From Acidobacteriota bacterium (GTDB lineage: Bacteria > Acidobacteriota > Vicinamibacteria > Vicinamibacterales > SCN-69-37), in the NCBI GenBank assembly GCA_024653875.1, contig JANLHE010000186.1, positions 1 to 13,822 of the forward strand: a stretch of DNA of 13,822 nucleotides. Reading direction: 5' to 3'. This document shows positions 7,956 through 13,822 of the stretch, piece by piece; positions within the stretch are counted from its first letter, which is position 1; every line of letters starts with the position of its first letter. The translations under genes were made by a program, and so were the position numbers. The notes under the pieces were generated by a model. That model saw only the letters and a program-made list of their open reading frames with translations, was not told where the DNA came from and searched no databases.

Positions 7956-8459
7956 GTGGCTGCCCAACCCTCGTTCGACATCACTTCCACCGTCGACCTC
8001 CAGGAGGTCGATAACGCCGTCAACCAGGCCAAGAAGGAACTGGCCCAGCGATATGACTTCAAAGGATCGAAGTCATCCATTGATCTGAAGGCCAAAGAGA
8101 ATCTGATCGAGCTCGTGGCGGACGATAACTTCAAGATGGACGCGGTCTGGGAGATCCTGCAGACCCGCCTGGTGCGGCGCAGCGTGCCCACCAAGAACAT
8201 GAAGCTCTCGGACATCGAGCAGATCGGCGGCGGCCTCGTGAAGCGCAAGGTCGAGCTGCAGCAGGGCGTCTCCTCGGACGCCGCGCGCGAAATCACCAAG
8301 TTCGTCAAGGACCAGAAGCTGAAGAAGATCCAGGTCACCATCCAGGGCGACCAGCTCCGCGTCACCTCCGGGTCGAAGGACGAATTGCAGAACGCGATCC
8401 GCCTGCTCCGCGCCCAGGACTTCGGCGTCGAACTGCAGTTCGGGAACTTCAGGGACTAG
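7956..8459 (+). CDS. yajQ: YajQ family nucleotide-binding protein (UPF0234), probable cyclic-di-GMP effector
   Basis: I start this 167-residue protein at the GTG at 7956, giving MAAQPSFDITSTVDLQEV, which matches the usual PSFDI opening of YajQ; the family is typically about 160-165 residues. Recognisable blocks are QRYDFKGS near residue 32, the middle segment with TRLVRRSVPTKNM, and the C-terminus ending in LQFGNFRD, where the family usually ends in QF-x-NFRD. The fold is two ferredoxin-like domains. In Xanthomonas a member binds cyclic-di-GMP and acts with a transcription factor; other members bind nucleotides or RNA. No Shine-Dalgarno sequence precedes the GTG, so translation may be leaderless or weak. 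An in-frame ATG at 7911 would add 15 residues from a palindromic repeat and is unlikely. The gene is divergent from the giant exported-protein gene, and yraN follows on the same strand after 135 bases. Confidence 0.93.
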   Translation: MAAQPSFDITSTVDLQEVDNAVNQAKKELAQRYDFKGSKSSIDLKAKENLIELVADDNFKMDAVWEILQTRLVRRSVPTKNMKLSDIEQIGGGLVKRKVELQQGVSSDAAREITKFVKDQKLKKIQVTIQGDQLRVTSGSKDELQNAIRLLRAQDFGVELQFGNFRD

Positions 8460-8480
8460 CGGCACGCCCCACGAATCGAA

Positions 8481-8565
8481 ATGGAGGGCACGGGCTTCCA
8501 GACACGCGGAGGCCCCGGGCTTCAGCCCGTGCCGCACGCCCCGGGCTGAAGCCCGGGGCCTCCAT
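8481..8565. repeat. Composite REP-like repeat cluster between yajQ and yraN
   Basis: The element is bounded by ATGGAGG (8481-8487) and its complement CCTCCAT (8559-8565). Inside are a half unit (GGCACGGGCTT), a unit in forward orientation (8511-8533) and a perfect inverted unit at 8538-8559 with ten-base arms and a GA loop. The segment 8511-8528 is the exact reverse complement of 8543-8560, so a long hairpin with a 14-base loop can also form. It may attenuate or terminate transcription downstream of yajQ. The repeat family is the same as at 53-166 and 7903-7929. Confidence 0.85.
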
Positions 8566-8594
8566 CTGGCATCGCCCTTGCTCTGTACGACGGC

Positions 8595-8969
8595 GTGCGG
8601 GTGCATCAGTACAGTCAGGACACGGGAAAACTGGGCGAAGACATCGCCACGACCCAGCTCTGGCACCAGGGGTACGCAATTCTTGCGCGTAGATATCGCA
8701 CACGGTATGGCGAAATCGACATAGTGGCGCAGGACGGGGCCACCCTGGTGTTCGTGGAGGTCAAGGCCCGGCGGTCGGACCGCTTTGGCGGGGCCGCCGA
8801 AAGCGTGACGCCGTGGAAGCAGCGGCGTCTGGCCGCCATGGCGCTGGACTACCTGGCGTGGGTGGGCCGCCTCAACGCCCCCTGCCGCTTCGACGTCGTC
8901 GCCATCGACCGCCTGGGCAGCGACGAGGTCTCAATCCGCCACATCAAAGCGGCGTTCCTGGCGGAGTAG
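8595..8969 (+). CDS. yraN: YraN/UPF0102 family protein with a PD-(D/E)XK nuclease-like core
   Basis: This small protein of 124 residues has the typical length and order of UPF0102: an N-terminal TGKLGEDIA helix (around residues 10-18), RYGEIDIVAQDG (38-48) supplying the Asp, and LVFVEVKARR (51-60) supplying the Glu-x-Lys of a PD-(D/E)XK nuclease fold. A basic helix (TPWKQRRLAAMALDYL) and the closing segment RFDVVAID follow. The family is widespread but has no firmly established role; a part in nucleic acid processing is inferred from the fold. I use the GTG at 8595; a GTG at 8601 is equally possible, and neither has a clear ribosome binding site. A terminator begins four bases after the stop. 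Confidence 0.9.
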   Translation: MRVHQYSQDTGKLGEDIATTQLWHQGYAILARRYRTRYGEIDIVAQDGATLVFVEVKARRSDRFGGAAESVTPWKQRRLAAMALDYLAWVGRLNAPCRFDVVAIDRLGSDEVSIRHIKAAFLAE

Positions 8970-8974
8970 CCACG

Positions 8975-8998
8975 AAAAGACGTCGGGTGTCTTTTTTT
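8975..8998 (+). terminator. Intrinsic terminator of yraN
   Basis: AAAAGACG and TGTCTTTT pair across the five-base loop TCGGG, and the stem runs directly into a row of seven T. It starts five bases after the yraN stop. It is the left half of a larger inverted repeat shared with the terminator of the converging gene. Confidence 0.8.
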
Positions 8999-9020
8999 GT
9001 GGCGCAGTTTTCGCGCCAAC

Positions 9021-9043
9021 AAAAAAGACGCCCGACGTCTTTT
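9021..9043 (-). terminator. Intrinsic terminator of the aminotransferase operon
   Basis: Read on the minus strand, AAAAGACG and CGTCTTTT pair across TCGGG and run into a row of T. It lies 13 bases beyond the aminotransferase stop. It is almost the same sequence as the yraN terminator but faces the other way. Confidence 0.8.
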
Positions 9044-9056
9044 CGGCTACGTGCGC

Positions 9057-10382
9057 TCATTTCACGATCTTCAGCGCGTCTTCGAAGATGTCGACGATCG
9101 TGTCGATTTGGGCCGTGGTGATGACCAGCGGCGGCGCGAAGCGCAGGGCGTTGCGGCCGGCGCCCAGAATCAGGACGCCGCGCTTGAACATCTCCTGCAC
9201 GATGCGGTCGCGCTCGGTGGTGGCGCGCTCCTTGGTGACGCGGTCGCGGACCAGTTCCGCGCCCACCATGAGGCCCTTGCCGCGGACATCGCCGATGAGC
9301 GGGTATTTTTCCTTGAGCGCGAGCAGGCGATCCACCAGGTGCGCGCCCACCGTCTCGGCGTTCTTCATCAGGCCGTTCTGGAGGATCTTGATCGTCTCAA
9401 GGGCGGCCGCGCAGCTCAGCGGATTGCCGCCAAAGGTGCTGGCATGCGCGCCCGGCGGCCAGTTCATCACGTCGGCCCGCGCGGCGGTGACGCTCAGCGG
9501 CAGCCCGGACGCGATGCCCTTCGCGATGGTGACGATGTCCGGCTTCACGCCGAAGTGCTCGGCGGCAAACATCTTGCCGGTGCGGCCCATGCCGGACTGC
9601 ACCTCGTCCATGATGAGCATCATGCCGTGTGTGGCCGTGAGCTCGCGCAGGCGCTGGTGGAACACCTTGGCGGGCACCACATACCCGCCTTCGCCCTGGA
9701 TGGGCTCCACCAGGATCCCGGCCACCTCGTCGGGCGACACCAGGTGCACCAGAATCTGCTCTTCCACGAAGCCGAGGCACTCCGCCTGGCAGGTCTCCGG
9801 CTTCAGGCCGACCGGGCACCGGTAGCAGTTCGCATACGGCGCGTGGAACATGCCGGGCATCATCGGACCGAAGCCGCGGCGCTGGATGGCCCGGCTCGAC
9901 GTGGCCGCCAGCGATCCCAGCGTGCGCCCGTGGAAGGACCCGAGGAAGGCAATGACGTTCACGCGTTTGGTGGAATACCGCGCGAGCTTCAGCGCGGCCT
10001 CGTTGGCCTCCGTACCGGAGTTCCCGAAGAACGATCGTACTTCCCCGTCGATGGGCACGATCCCGGCGATGGCTTCGGCCAGCGCCACCTGCGGCTCGTA
10101 ATAGAAATCCGTGCCGGACATGTGCAGGTACTGGTGGGCCTGATCGACGATCGCCTTGACGACGTCGGGATGGGAGTGGCCCGTGCCGGTGACGGCGATG
10201 CCGGCCGCGCAATCGAGGAACACGTTCCCGTCCACGTCCTCGACGACGGCGCCCTCCCCCTTCGCCATGACGAACGGGTACTCGCGCGTGTAGGACGTGG
10301 AGACGCGCTTGGCGTCGCGCGCGATGATGGCGGCGGCCTTGGGGCCGGGCAGGGCGGTCTTGATGTCGGGTTTGGTGATCAT
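9057..10382 (-). CDS. Class III PLP-dependent aminotransferase (acetylornithine/4-aminobutyrate aminotransferase or amino-acid racemase type)
   Basis: This 441-residue, cytosolic, fold-type I PLP enzyme shows SGTEANE (122-128) for phosphate binding, MDEVQSG with the PLP-pyridine Asp at 259, and IAKGIASGLP with the Schiff-base Lys at 288. STFGGNPLSC follows. Such enzymes move an amino group between an amine or amino acid and 2-oxoglutarate. The closely related archaeal-type branch, with LGSFHGRT and GFGPMMPG blocks, includes GABA/ornithine aminotransferases and broad amino-acid racemases, so the substrate is open. Four cysteines (186, 189, 198, 202) cluster in one insert. I start at the ATG at 10382, two bases after the cysS stop, giving MITKPDIKTALPGPKA; a GTG at 10400 overlapping cysS would add six residues. 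GGTGGA lies somewhat far upstream. It is the last gene of the minus-strand unit and is followed by a terminator. Confidence 0.93.
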   Translation of the reverse strand: MITKPDIKTALPGPKAAAIIARDAKRVSTSYTREYPFVMAKGEGAVVEDVDGNVFLDCAAGIAVTGTGHSHPDVVKAIVDQAHQYLHMSGTDFYYEPQVALAEAIAGIVPIDGEVRSFFGNSGTEANEAALKLARYSTKRVNVIAFLGSFHGRTLGSLAATSSRAIQRRGFGPMMPGMFHAPYANCYRCPVGLKPETCQAECLGFVEEQILVHLVSPDEVAGILVEPIQGEGGYVVPAKVFHQRLRELTATHGMMLIMDEVQSGMGRTGKMFAAEHFGVKPDIVTIAKGIASGLPLSVTAARADVMNWPPGAHASTFGGNPLSCAAALETIKILQNGLMKNAETVGAHLVDRLLALKEKYPLIGDVRGKGLMVGAELVRDRVTKERATTERDRIVQEMFKRGVLILGAGRNALRFAPPLVITTAQIDTIVDIFEDALKIVK

Positions 10383-10384
10383 GA

Positions 10385-11797
10385 TTATTTTCGTTTCCAC
10401 CGTGTGCCCGTGGCGGAGTCTTCCAGGAGAATGCCGCGGGCTTCCAGGTCTTTTCGAATCTCGTCGGCGCGGGCGAACCGGCGGTTGCGGCGCGCGAGGC
10501 GGCGCTCCTCGATCAGCGCGTCGATCTCGTCGGCCGGGAACGGCGGCGCGGAGTCCTCCGCGCGACGCAGGGCGATGACCCCCAGCACGCGATCGAACTC
10601 CTCAAAGGCGTCCCGGATCAGCGCGGCGTCGTCCGCGCTCATGCCTTTGGCGTCGATGGCCGCGTTCATCTCGCGCAGCAACTCGAACATCACACCCAGG
10701 CCGCCGGGCACGTTGAGGTCCGACGCGATCATGGCGCGGAACTCCGCGCGGGCGGCGGCCACGCGTTCGGCGATCGCCGGGTGCGCCTCGCCTTCGGTGG
10801 CGCGCTCGAGCCGCGCGAGGAAATCGGTCAGGCGCGTCAGCGCGGCGTCCGCTTGCGCCAGGATGTCGAAGCTGAAGGTGAGCTGCTTCCGGTAGTGCAC
10901 CGAGATCAGGAGGAAGCGCAGCGACGACGGCCGGAACCCGCGGTCGATGATGTCCTGCAGGCTGTAGACGTTCCCGAGCGACTTGGACATCTTCTCGTGC
11001 GCGAGCTTGAGAAACTCCACGTGCACCCAGAAGCGCGAGAACTGGCGCCCGGTGGCGCCCTCCGCCTGCGCGATTTCGTTCTCGTGGTGCGGGAAGATCA
11101 GATCGATGCCGCCGCCGTGGATATCGATGGGGCCGTCGCCGAGCAGCCGTAGCGCCATGGCCGAGCACTCAATGTGCCAGCCGGGACGCCCGGGGCCGCA
11201 CCCGTAGTCCCACGTGGGCTCGCCCTCCTTGGTGGCCTTCCACAACACGAAGTCACGCGCGTCCTCTTTGTCGTACTCGTCCGAATCCACGCGCGCCCCG
11301 GCCTGGATGCCCTCGTGATCCAGGCGCGCCAGCTTCCCGTACTCGGGCAGCGTCGCAATGCGGAAGTACGTGGACCCGTCGGACTCGTAGGTGTGGCCGC
11401 GCGCCGTGAGCTGGCCGATCATGTCGACCATCGCCTTGAGGTTGGCCTCGTCGGTGGCCCGCGGATTTTCTTCCACCGATTCCAGCCCCAGGGCCGCGCA
11501 ATCCTCGCGGAACGCCTGGATGTACCGGTCCGTGTATTCCCGCAGCGACACCCCGGCCTGCTGCGACGCGTTGATGGTCTTGTCGTCCACGTCGGTGAAG
11601 TTCATGACGTGGCGCATGCCGTAGCCCTCCTGGTGGCGGAGGGCGCGGCGCAGGACATCCAGACTGATGAACGTGCGGAAGTTGCCGATGTGCCCACGGG
11701 CGTACACGGTGAGGCCGCACGTGTACATCCGGACGGTCTTGCCGTCGGCGGGCACGAAGTCTTCTTCAGTTCTGGTCAGGGTGTTGAACAAACGCAT
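10385..11797 (-). CDS. cysS: Cysteinyl-tRNA synthetase
   Basis: This 470-residue class I aminoacyl-tRNA synthetase charges tRNA-Cys with cysteine using ATP. Diagnostic parts are CGLTVYARGHIGN (27-39), carrying the first zinc-ligand Cys and the HIGH-type signature in its usual HIGN form, and GWHIECSAMA with GGGIDLIFPHHENE, carrying further Cys/His/Glu zinc ligands. KMSKS is at 269-273. A DALR-like helical C-terminus ends in a basic tail. Length is normal for bacteria. I start at the ATG at 11797 because MRLFNTLT is the usual opening; the open frame extends upstream to 11962 but that part overlaps the preceding gene. No clear ribosome binding site is seen, only a small heptamer repeat. It is followed two bases later by the aminotransferase start, suggesting translational coupling. 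Confidence 0.97.
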   Translation of the reverse strand: MRLFNTLTRTEEDFVPADGKTVRMYTCGLTVYARGHIGNFRTFISLDVLRRALRHQEGYGMRHVMNFTDVDDKTINASQQAGVSLREYTDRYIQAFREDCAALGLESVEENPRATDEANLKAMVDMIGQLTARGHTYESDGSTYFRIATLPEYGKLARLDHEGIQAGARVDSDEYDKEDARDFVLWKATKEGEPTWDYGCGPGRPGWHIECSAMALRLLGDGPIDIHGGGIDLIFPHHENEIAQAEGATGRQFSRFWVHVEFLKLAHEKMSKSLGNVYSLQDIIDRGFRPSSLRFLLISVHYRKQLTFSFDILAQADAALTRLTDFLARLERATEGEAHPAIAERVAAARAEFRAMIASDLNVPGGLGVMFELLREMNAAIDAKGMSADDAALIRDAFEEFDRVLGVIALRRAEDSAPPFPADEIDALIEERRLARRNRRFARADEIRKDLEARGILLEDSATGTRWKRK

Positions 11798-11805
11798 AAG
11801 AAACA

Positions 11806-11826
11806 GTGCGAAGTGCGAAGCGTGAA
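11806..11826 (-). repeat. Short 7-bp tandem repeat before cysS
   Basis: Two perfect GTGCGAA heptamers (11806-11819) and one degenerate GCGTGAA lie in the 52-base gap just upstream of the cysS start. On the transcribed strand this reads TTCGCAC twice. It occupies the place where a ribosome binding site would be expected and contains none. Its function is unknown. Confidence 0.55.
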
Positions 11827-11849
11827 GAAGGGCGCAGTGCGCCAGAAGG

Positions 11850-12137
11850 CTACGTGCTGGGCGATACCGACAGTGCCTGGGTGACCACCGAGGACTTGCC
11901 GTGACAACGGACGGTGACCTCCACCGCGCCGCCCGGCGATCGGAAATCCAACTCCACGCCATCGGTGCCCGACGCGCCGGCCGTCACGGTGGCGACGGCC
12001 TTCTGCAGGGCGTCGGCCATGGCGCCCGAATCGGCATCCGTCCCCCCGGCGGCGGCCACATATTTGCCGCACACCGCAGGCCCAAGGTCACGAAACCGTT
12101 CGTCCACGGGCATGATCAGGTTGATGGGATCCGACAT
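11850..12137 (-). CDS. Small conserved-looking hypothetical protein (95 aa), possibly an RsbW-like ATPase-fold remnant
   Basis: The 95-residue acidic protein opens with MSDPINLIMPVDERFRDLGP, has a helix around ADALQKAVATVT (about 42-53), and then two strands (VELDFRS, AVEVTVRC). It has no signal peptide or membrane segment. The order strand, helix, helix, strand, strand recalls the first half of RsbW/SpoIIAB-type anti-sigma kinases, which often open with a strand leading into a PA/PV-x-x-x-x turn. However, the Glu/Asn ATP-binding box and the DxGxG motif are absent, so kinase activity is unlikely. It sits 18 bases after ribF and 52 before cysS on the same strand, with GGA five bases before its ATG, so it is probably a real cotranscribed gene. 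Identity remains unknown; the fold suggestion is weak. Confidence 0.72.
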   Translation of the reverse strand: MSDPINLIMPVDERFRDLGPAVCGKYVAAAGGTDADSGAMADALQKAVATVTAGASGTDGVELDFRSPGGAVEVTVRCHGKSSVVTQALSVSPST

Positions 12138-12155
12138 CGTGATCCAATTCTACCT

Positions 12156-13091
12156 TCAGAGGCCCACCCGCCCAAAAACCTGCCGCCCGGCCTCGCAGTC
12201 CAGGGCGATCTGCGCGGTCAGGGCGTCCAGGCTGTCGAACTTCTCTTCGGGCCTCAGCCACTGCACAAACGCGAGCCGCATCGGCTGGCCGTAGAGGTCA
12301 GGCGACCCGTCGAGCAGGTGGGTTTCAACGGTGGGCTGGAGGTTGTCCTGGATCGTCGGCCGGATGCCGATGCTGGTCACGGCCGCATGCTGCGCGCCTC
12401 CCACGATCGCCACCGTGGCGTAGATGCCGTACGCCGGCAGCAGTTCGTTGCGCGTCTCGAGGTTGGCGGTCGGATAACCCAACTCGCGCCCGCGCTTGTC
12501 GCCGTGGACGACGACGCCGTCCAGCATGTAGTGATGCCCCAGCAGCGCCGCGGCCTCATCCACCCGCCCCTCGTCCAGCAGGTGCCGGACGCGCGTGCTG
12601 GACACCACAAAGTCCTTGTACCGCACCGGATCGATCTTCTCGGTGCGAAACCCCCGCCCGTCCCCCAGCGCCTTCAGCAGCGTGAACGTGCCGGCGCGGT
12701 CGCGGCCGAACAGGAAATTGGCGCCCACCCAGACTTCACGGACCCGCAGCCAGTCCACCAGCACCGTGTCCACGAACACTTCGGGTTCCCACCGCGCCAG
12801 TTCCTCGGTGAACTGCACCACCGCCACGCCGTGGATGCCGGCCTTGTCGAACGCTTCCAGTCGCTGGTCGAGCGTCATCAACAGGCGCGGCGCCTTGTCG
12901 GGCCGGACCACGCGCGGCGGATGCGGATCGAACGTCACCACCACGGGCGCGCCGCCGCGTTCATCGGCCTGGCGCTTGACGCGGTCAAGGATCTTCTGGT
13001 GCCCGCGGTGCACGCCGTCGAAGTTGCCCAGCGCGGCAATGGGAGCGGTCCAGCGGGGACGTTGATCGACTGGAAAATGCGCTACGTGCAT
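12156..13091 (-). CDS. ribF: Bifunctional riboflavin kinase / FMN adenylyltransferase (FAD synthetase)
   Basis: This 311-residue cytosolic enzyme phosphorylates riboflavin to FMN and then adenylates FMN to FAD. The N-terminal nucleotidyltransferase domain shows GNFDGVHRGH (22-31, the HxGH-type motif) and VVSSTRVRHLL (162-172), matching the family's ISSTRIR signature. The C-terminal kinase domain shows HGDKRGRELGYPTANLE (196-212), with PTAN for ATP and magnesium, and VETHLLDGSPDLYG (about 254-267), holding the Glu expected as catalytic base. Length is normal. The ATG at 13091 overlaps the end of the upstream hydrolase gene by ten bases, indicating coupled translation. No FMN riboswitch is visible before it, as expected for an internal operon gene. 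Confidence 0.97.
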   Translation of the reverse strand: MHVAHFPVDQRPRWTAPIAALGNFDGVHRGHQKILDRVKRQADERGGAPVVVTFDPHPPRVVRPDKAPRLLMTLDQRLEAFDKAGIHGVAVVQFTEELARWEPEVFVDTVLVDWLRVREVWVGANFLFGRDRAGTFTLLKALGDGRGFRTEKIDPVRYKDFVVSSTRVRHLLDEGRVDEAAALLGHHYMLDGVVVHGDKRGRELGYPTANLETRNELLPAYGIYATVAIVGGAQHAAVTSIGIRPTIQDNLQPTVETHLLDGSPDLYGQPMRLAFVQWLRPEEKFDSLDALTAQIALDCEAGRQVFGRVGL

Positions 13092-13822
13092 ACAAGCCGC
13101 AGACCATCGTATGCGAGGCTGATGCCCTCGGGAAGCGACGCGCAGGTCCGGGCATGCCCAAGGTCATGGCAACAATGCGTGAACAGCGCCTGCGCGGGCC
13201 GCAGCCGCCCGACCACGGCCACCGCCTCATCCAGGGAGAAATGCGTGGGATGGCGCTTGCGCCGCAGGGCGTCCAGCACCAGCACCTCCAATCCCTCCAG
13301 CTCGGCCATCGTCTCGTCCGGGATCTCATTGCAGTCGGTCAGGTAGGCAAACCCGCCGATGCGATATCCCAGCACCGGCCGCCCTCCATGCAACACCTTG
13401 AGCGGACGAATCTCCGTCGGCCCCAGGCAGAAGGGGCCGACGATGGTGGAGAGCCGGAGGTCGGGGACGCCGCCACCCTTCTGCGCGCGCGGGTCGAAGA
13501 CGTAACTGAACACGCGCCGGAGGTCCGCCAGCGTCGCCGCGTCGCCGTACAACGGCAGCGGCGCCCTGGTCATGTGGTTGTAGCGCCGCACCTCGTCCAG
13601 CCCGAGGATATGGTCGGCATGCGAGTGCGTGTAGAGCACGACATCGATTTTCCGGAGGTCGTGGCGCAACGCCTGCTGCCGCAGATCCGGCGTGGTGTCC
13701 ACCAGGACCCGCGTGCCGTCGTCCAGTTCAAGGTAGATCGACGGCCGCAATCGCGCGTCGCGCGGGTCGGTGGACCGGCAGACGTCACAGTCGCACCCGA
13801 TCATCGGCACGCCGTGGGACGT
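13082..13822 (-). CDS. PhnP-like metallo-beta-lactamase-fold hydrolase, 5' end missing
   Basis: The reading frame continues past the candidate GTG at 13810 to the window edge as TSHGVPMIGCDCDVC, which is the internal part of the family's opening (usually LGTGTSHGVP). The true start therefore lies outside the window, and roughly ten residues are missing. The fold's metal site is clear in THSHADHILGLDE. LTDCNEIP, THFSLDEA and THCCHDLGHA supply later ligands and the C-terminal His region. The CDCDVC cluster recalls the extra structural zinc site of PhnP, the cyclic phosphate phosphodiesterase of phosphonate breakdown. No phosphonate genes are nearby, so a general phosphodiesterase or hydrolase role is more cautious. 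It overlaps the ribF start by ten bases and is the first visible gene of the minus-strand unit. Confidence 0.93.
   Translation of the reverse strand, partial: TSHGVPMIGCDCDVCRSTDPRDARLRPSIYLELDDGTRVLVDTTPDLRQQALRHDLRKIDVVLYTHSHADHILGLDEVRRYNHMTRAPLPLYGDAATLADLRRVFSYVFDPRAQKGGGVPDLRLSTIVGPFCLGPTEIRPLKVLHGGRPVLGYRIGGFAYLTDCNEIPDETMAELEGLEVLVLDALRRKRHPTHFSLDEAVAVVGRLRPAQALFTHCCHDLGHARTCASLPEGISLAYDGLRLVCT

Larger units (their letters stand above)
8973..9045. repeat. 33-base inverted repeat formed by two facing terminators
   Basis: The arms 8973-9005 and 9013-9045 are complementary at 30 of 33 positions around a seven-base loop (AGTTTTC), with GGCGC/GCGCC at the base of the loop. One of the three mismatches becomes a G:U pair in RNA. 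Each arm contains its own smaller terminator hairpin, so the element blocks read-through from both converging sides. Confidence 0.9.

Noticed and set aside
8481..8565. CRISPR-like array
   Set aside because: The repeats are palindromic, in both orientations, of different lengths and with no regular spacers; they belong to the intergenic palindrome family.
8997..10895. A 632-codon plus-strand open frame across the aminotransferase and cysS genes
   Set aside because: It starts inside the terminator element and is antisense to two confidently identified enzymes. The protein is Arg/His/Asp-rich with no family resemblance.
11798..11962. A 55-codon N-terminal extension of cysS
   Set aside because: The extension overlaps the 95-residue gene in another frame, is not like any synthetase N-terminus, and the family opening MRLFNTLT begins at 11797.
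11901..13346. A 481-codon plus-strand open frame opposite ribF and the hydrolase
   Set aside because: It covers the complement of ribF, the small gene and part of the hydrolase, all of which have conserved motifs on the minus strand. It is a GC-driven shadow.
13092..13822. A phosphonate (phn) operon suggested by the PhnP-like gene
   Set aside because: No C-P lyase or phosphonate transport gene is in the window, and PhnP-like folds are common outside such operons. The gene is coupled to ribF instead.

Overview
This is a high-GC bacterial window whose style suggests an Acidobacteriota chromosome, possibly Vicinamibacteria. The clues are the GC-rich coding, palindromic repeats built on a GGGCTTYAGCCC core between genes, and a giant exported protein with pentapeptide arrays. 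The phylum call is an inference from style; no marker gene here settles it.

Layout. Positions 1-48 look like the last codons of a plus-strand gene entering from the left. Positions 53-166 hold a cluster of palindromic repeats. From 7825 down to 155, on the minus strand, runs one gene of about 7.7 kb. It encodes a roughly 2,556-residue secreted protein: signal peptide, BNR/sialidase-like propeller, a 20-unit Pro-Asp-Ile-Ser-Asn array, CARDB-like and Ig/MBG-like domains, a parallel beta-helix and a C-terminal beta domain. A second palindromic repeat (7903-7929) separates it from the divergent plus-strand genes yajQ (7956-8459) and a yraN/UPF0102 gene (8595-8969), which have a third repeat cluster (8481-8565) between them. 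A large inverted repeat made of two facing terminator hairpins (8973-9045) closes this side.

From the right edge down to 9057, five closely packed minus-strand genes look like one housekeeping transcription unit. In transcription order they are: a PhnP-like metallo-beta-lactamase-fold hydrolase (5' end cut by the window), ribF (riboflavin to FMN and FAD), a 95-residue protein of unknown function, cysS (cysteinyl-tRNA synthetase), and a class III PLP-dependent aminotransferase. The genes do not form one pathway; they are core-metabolism genes sharing a transcript.

I found no RNA genes, CRISPR array, insertion sequence, prophage or defence system, and no gene-free stretch longer than 300 bases. 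The most unusual content is the nested pentapeptide array of the giant protein, and the way the palindromic repeats supply that gene's stop codon and a decoy start for yajQ.
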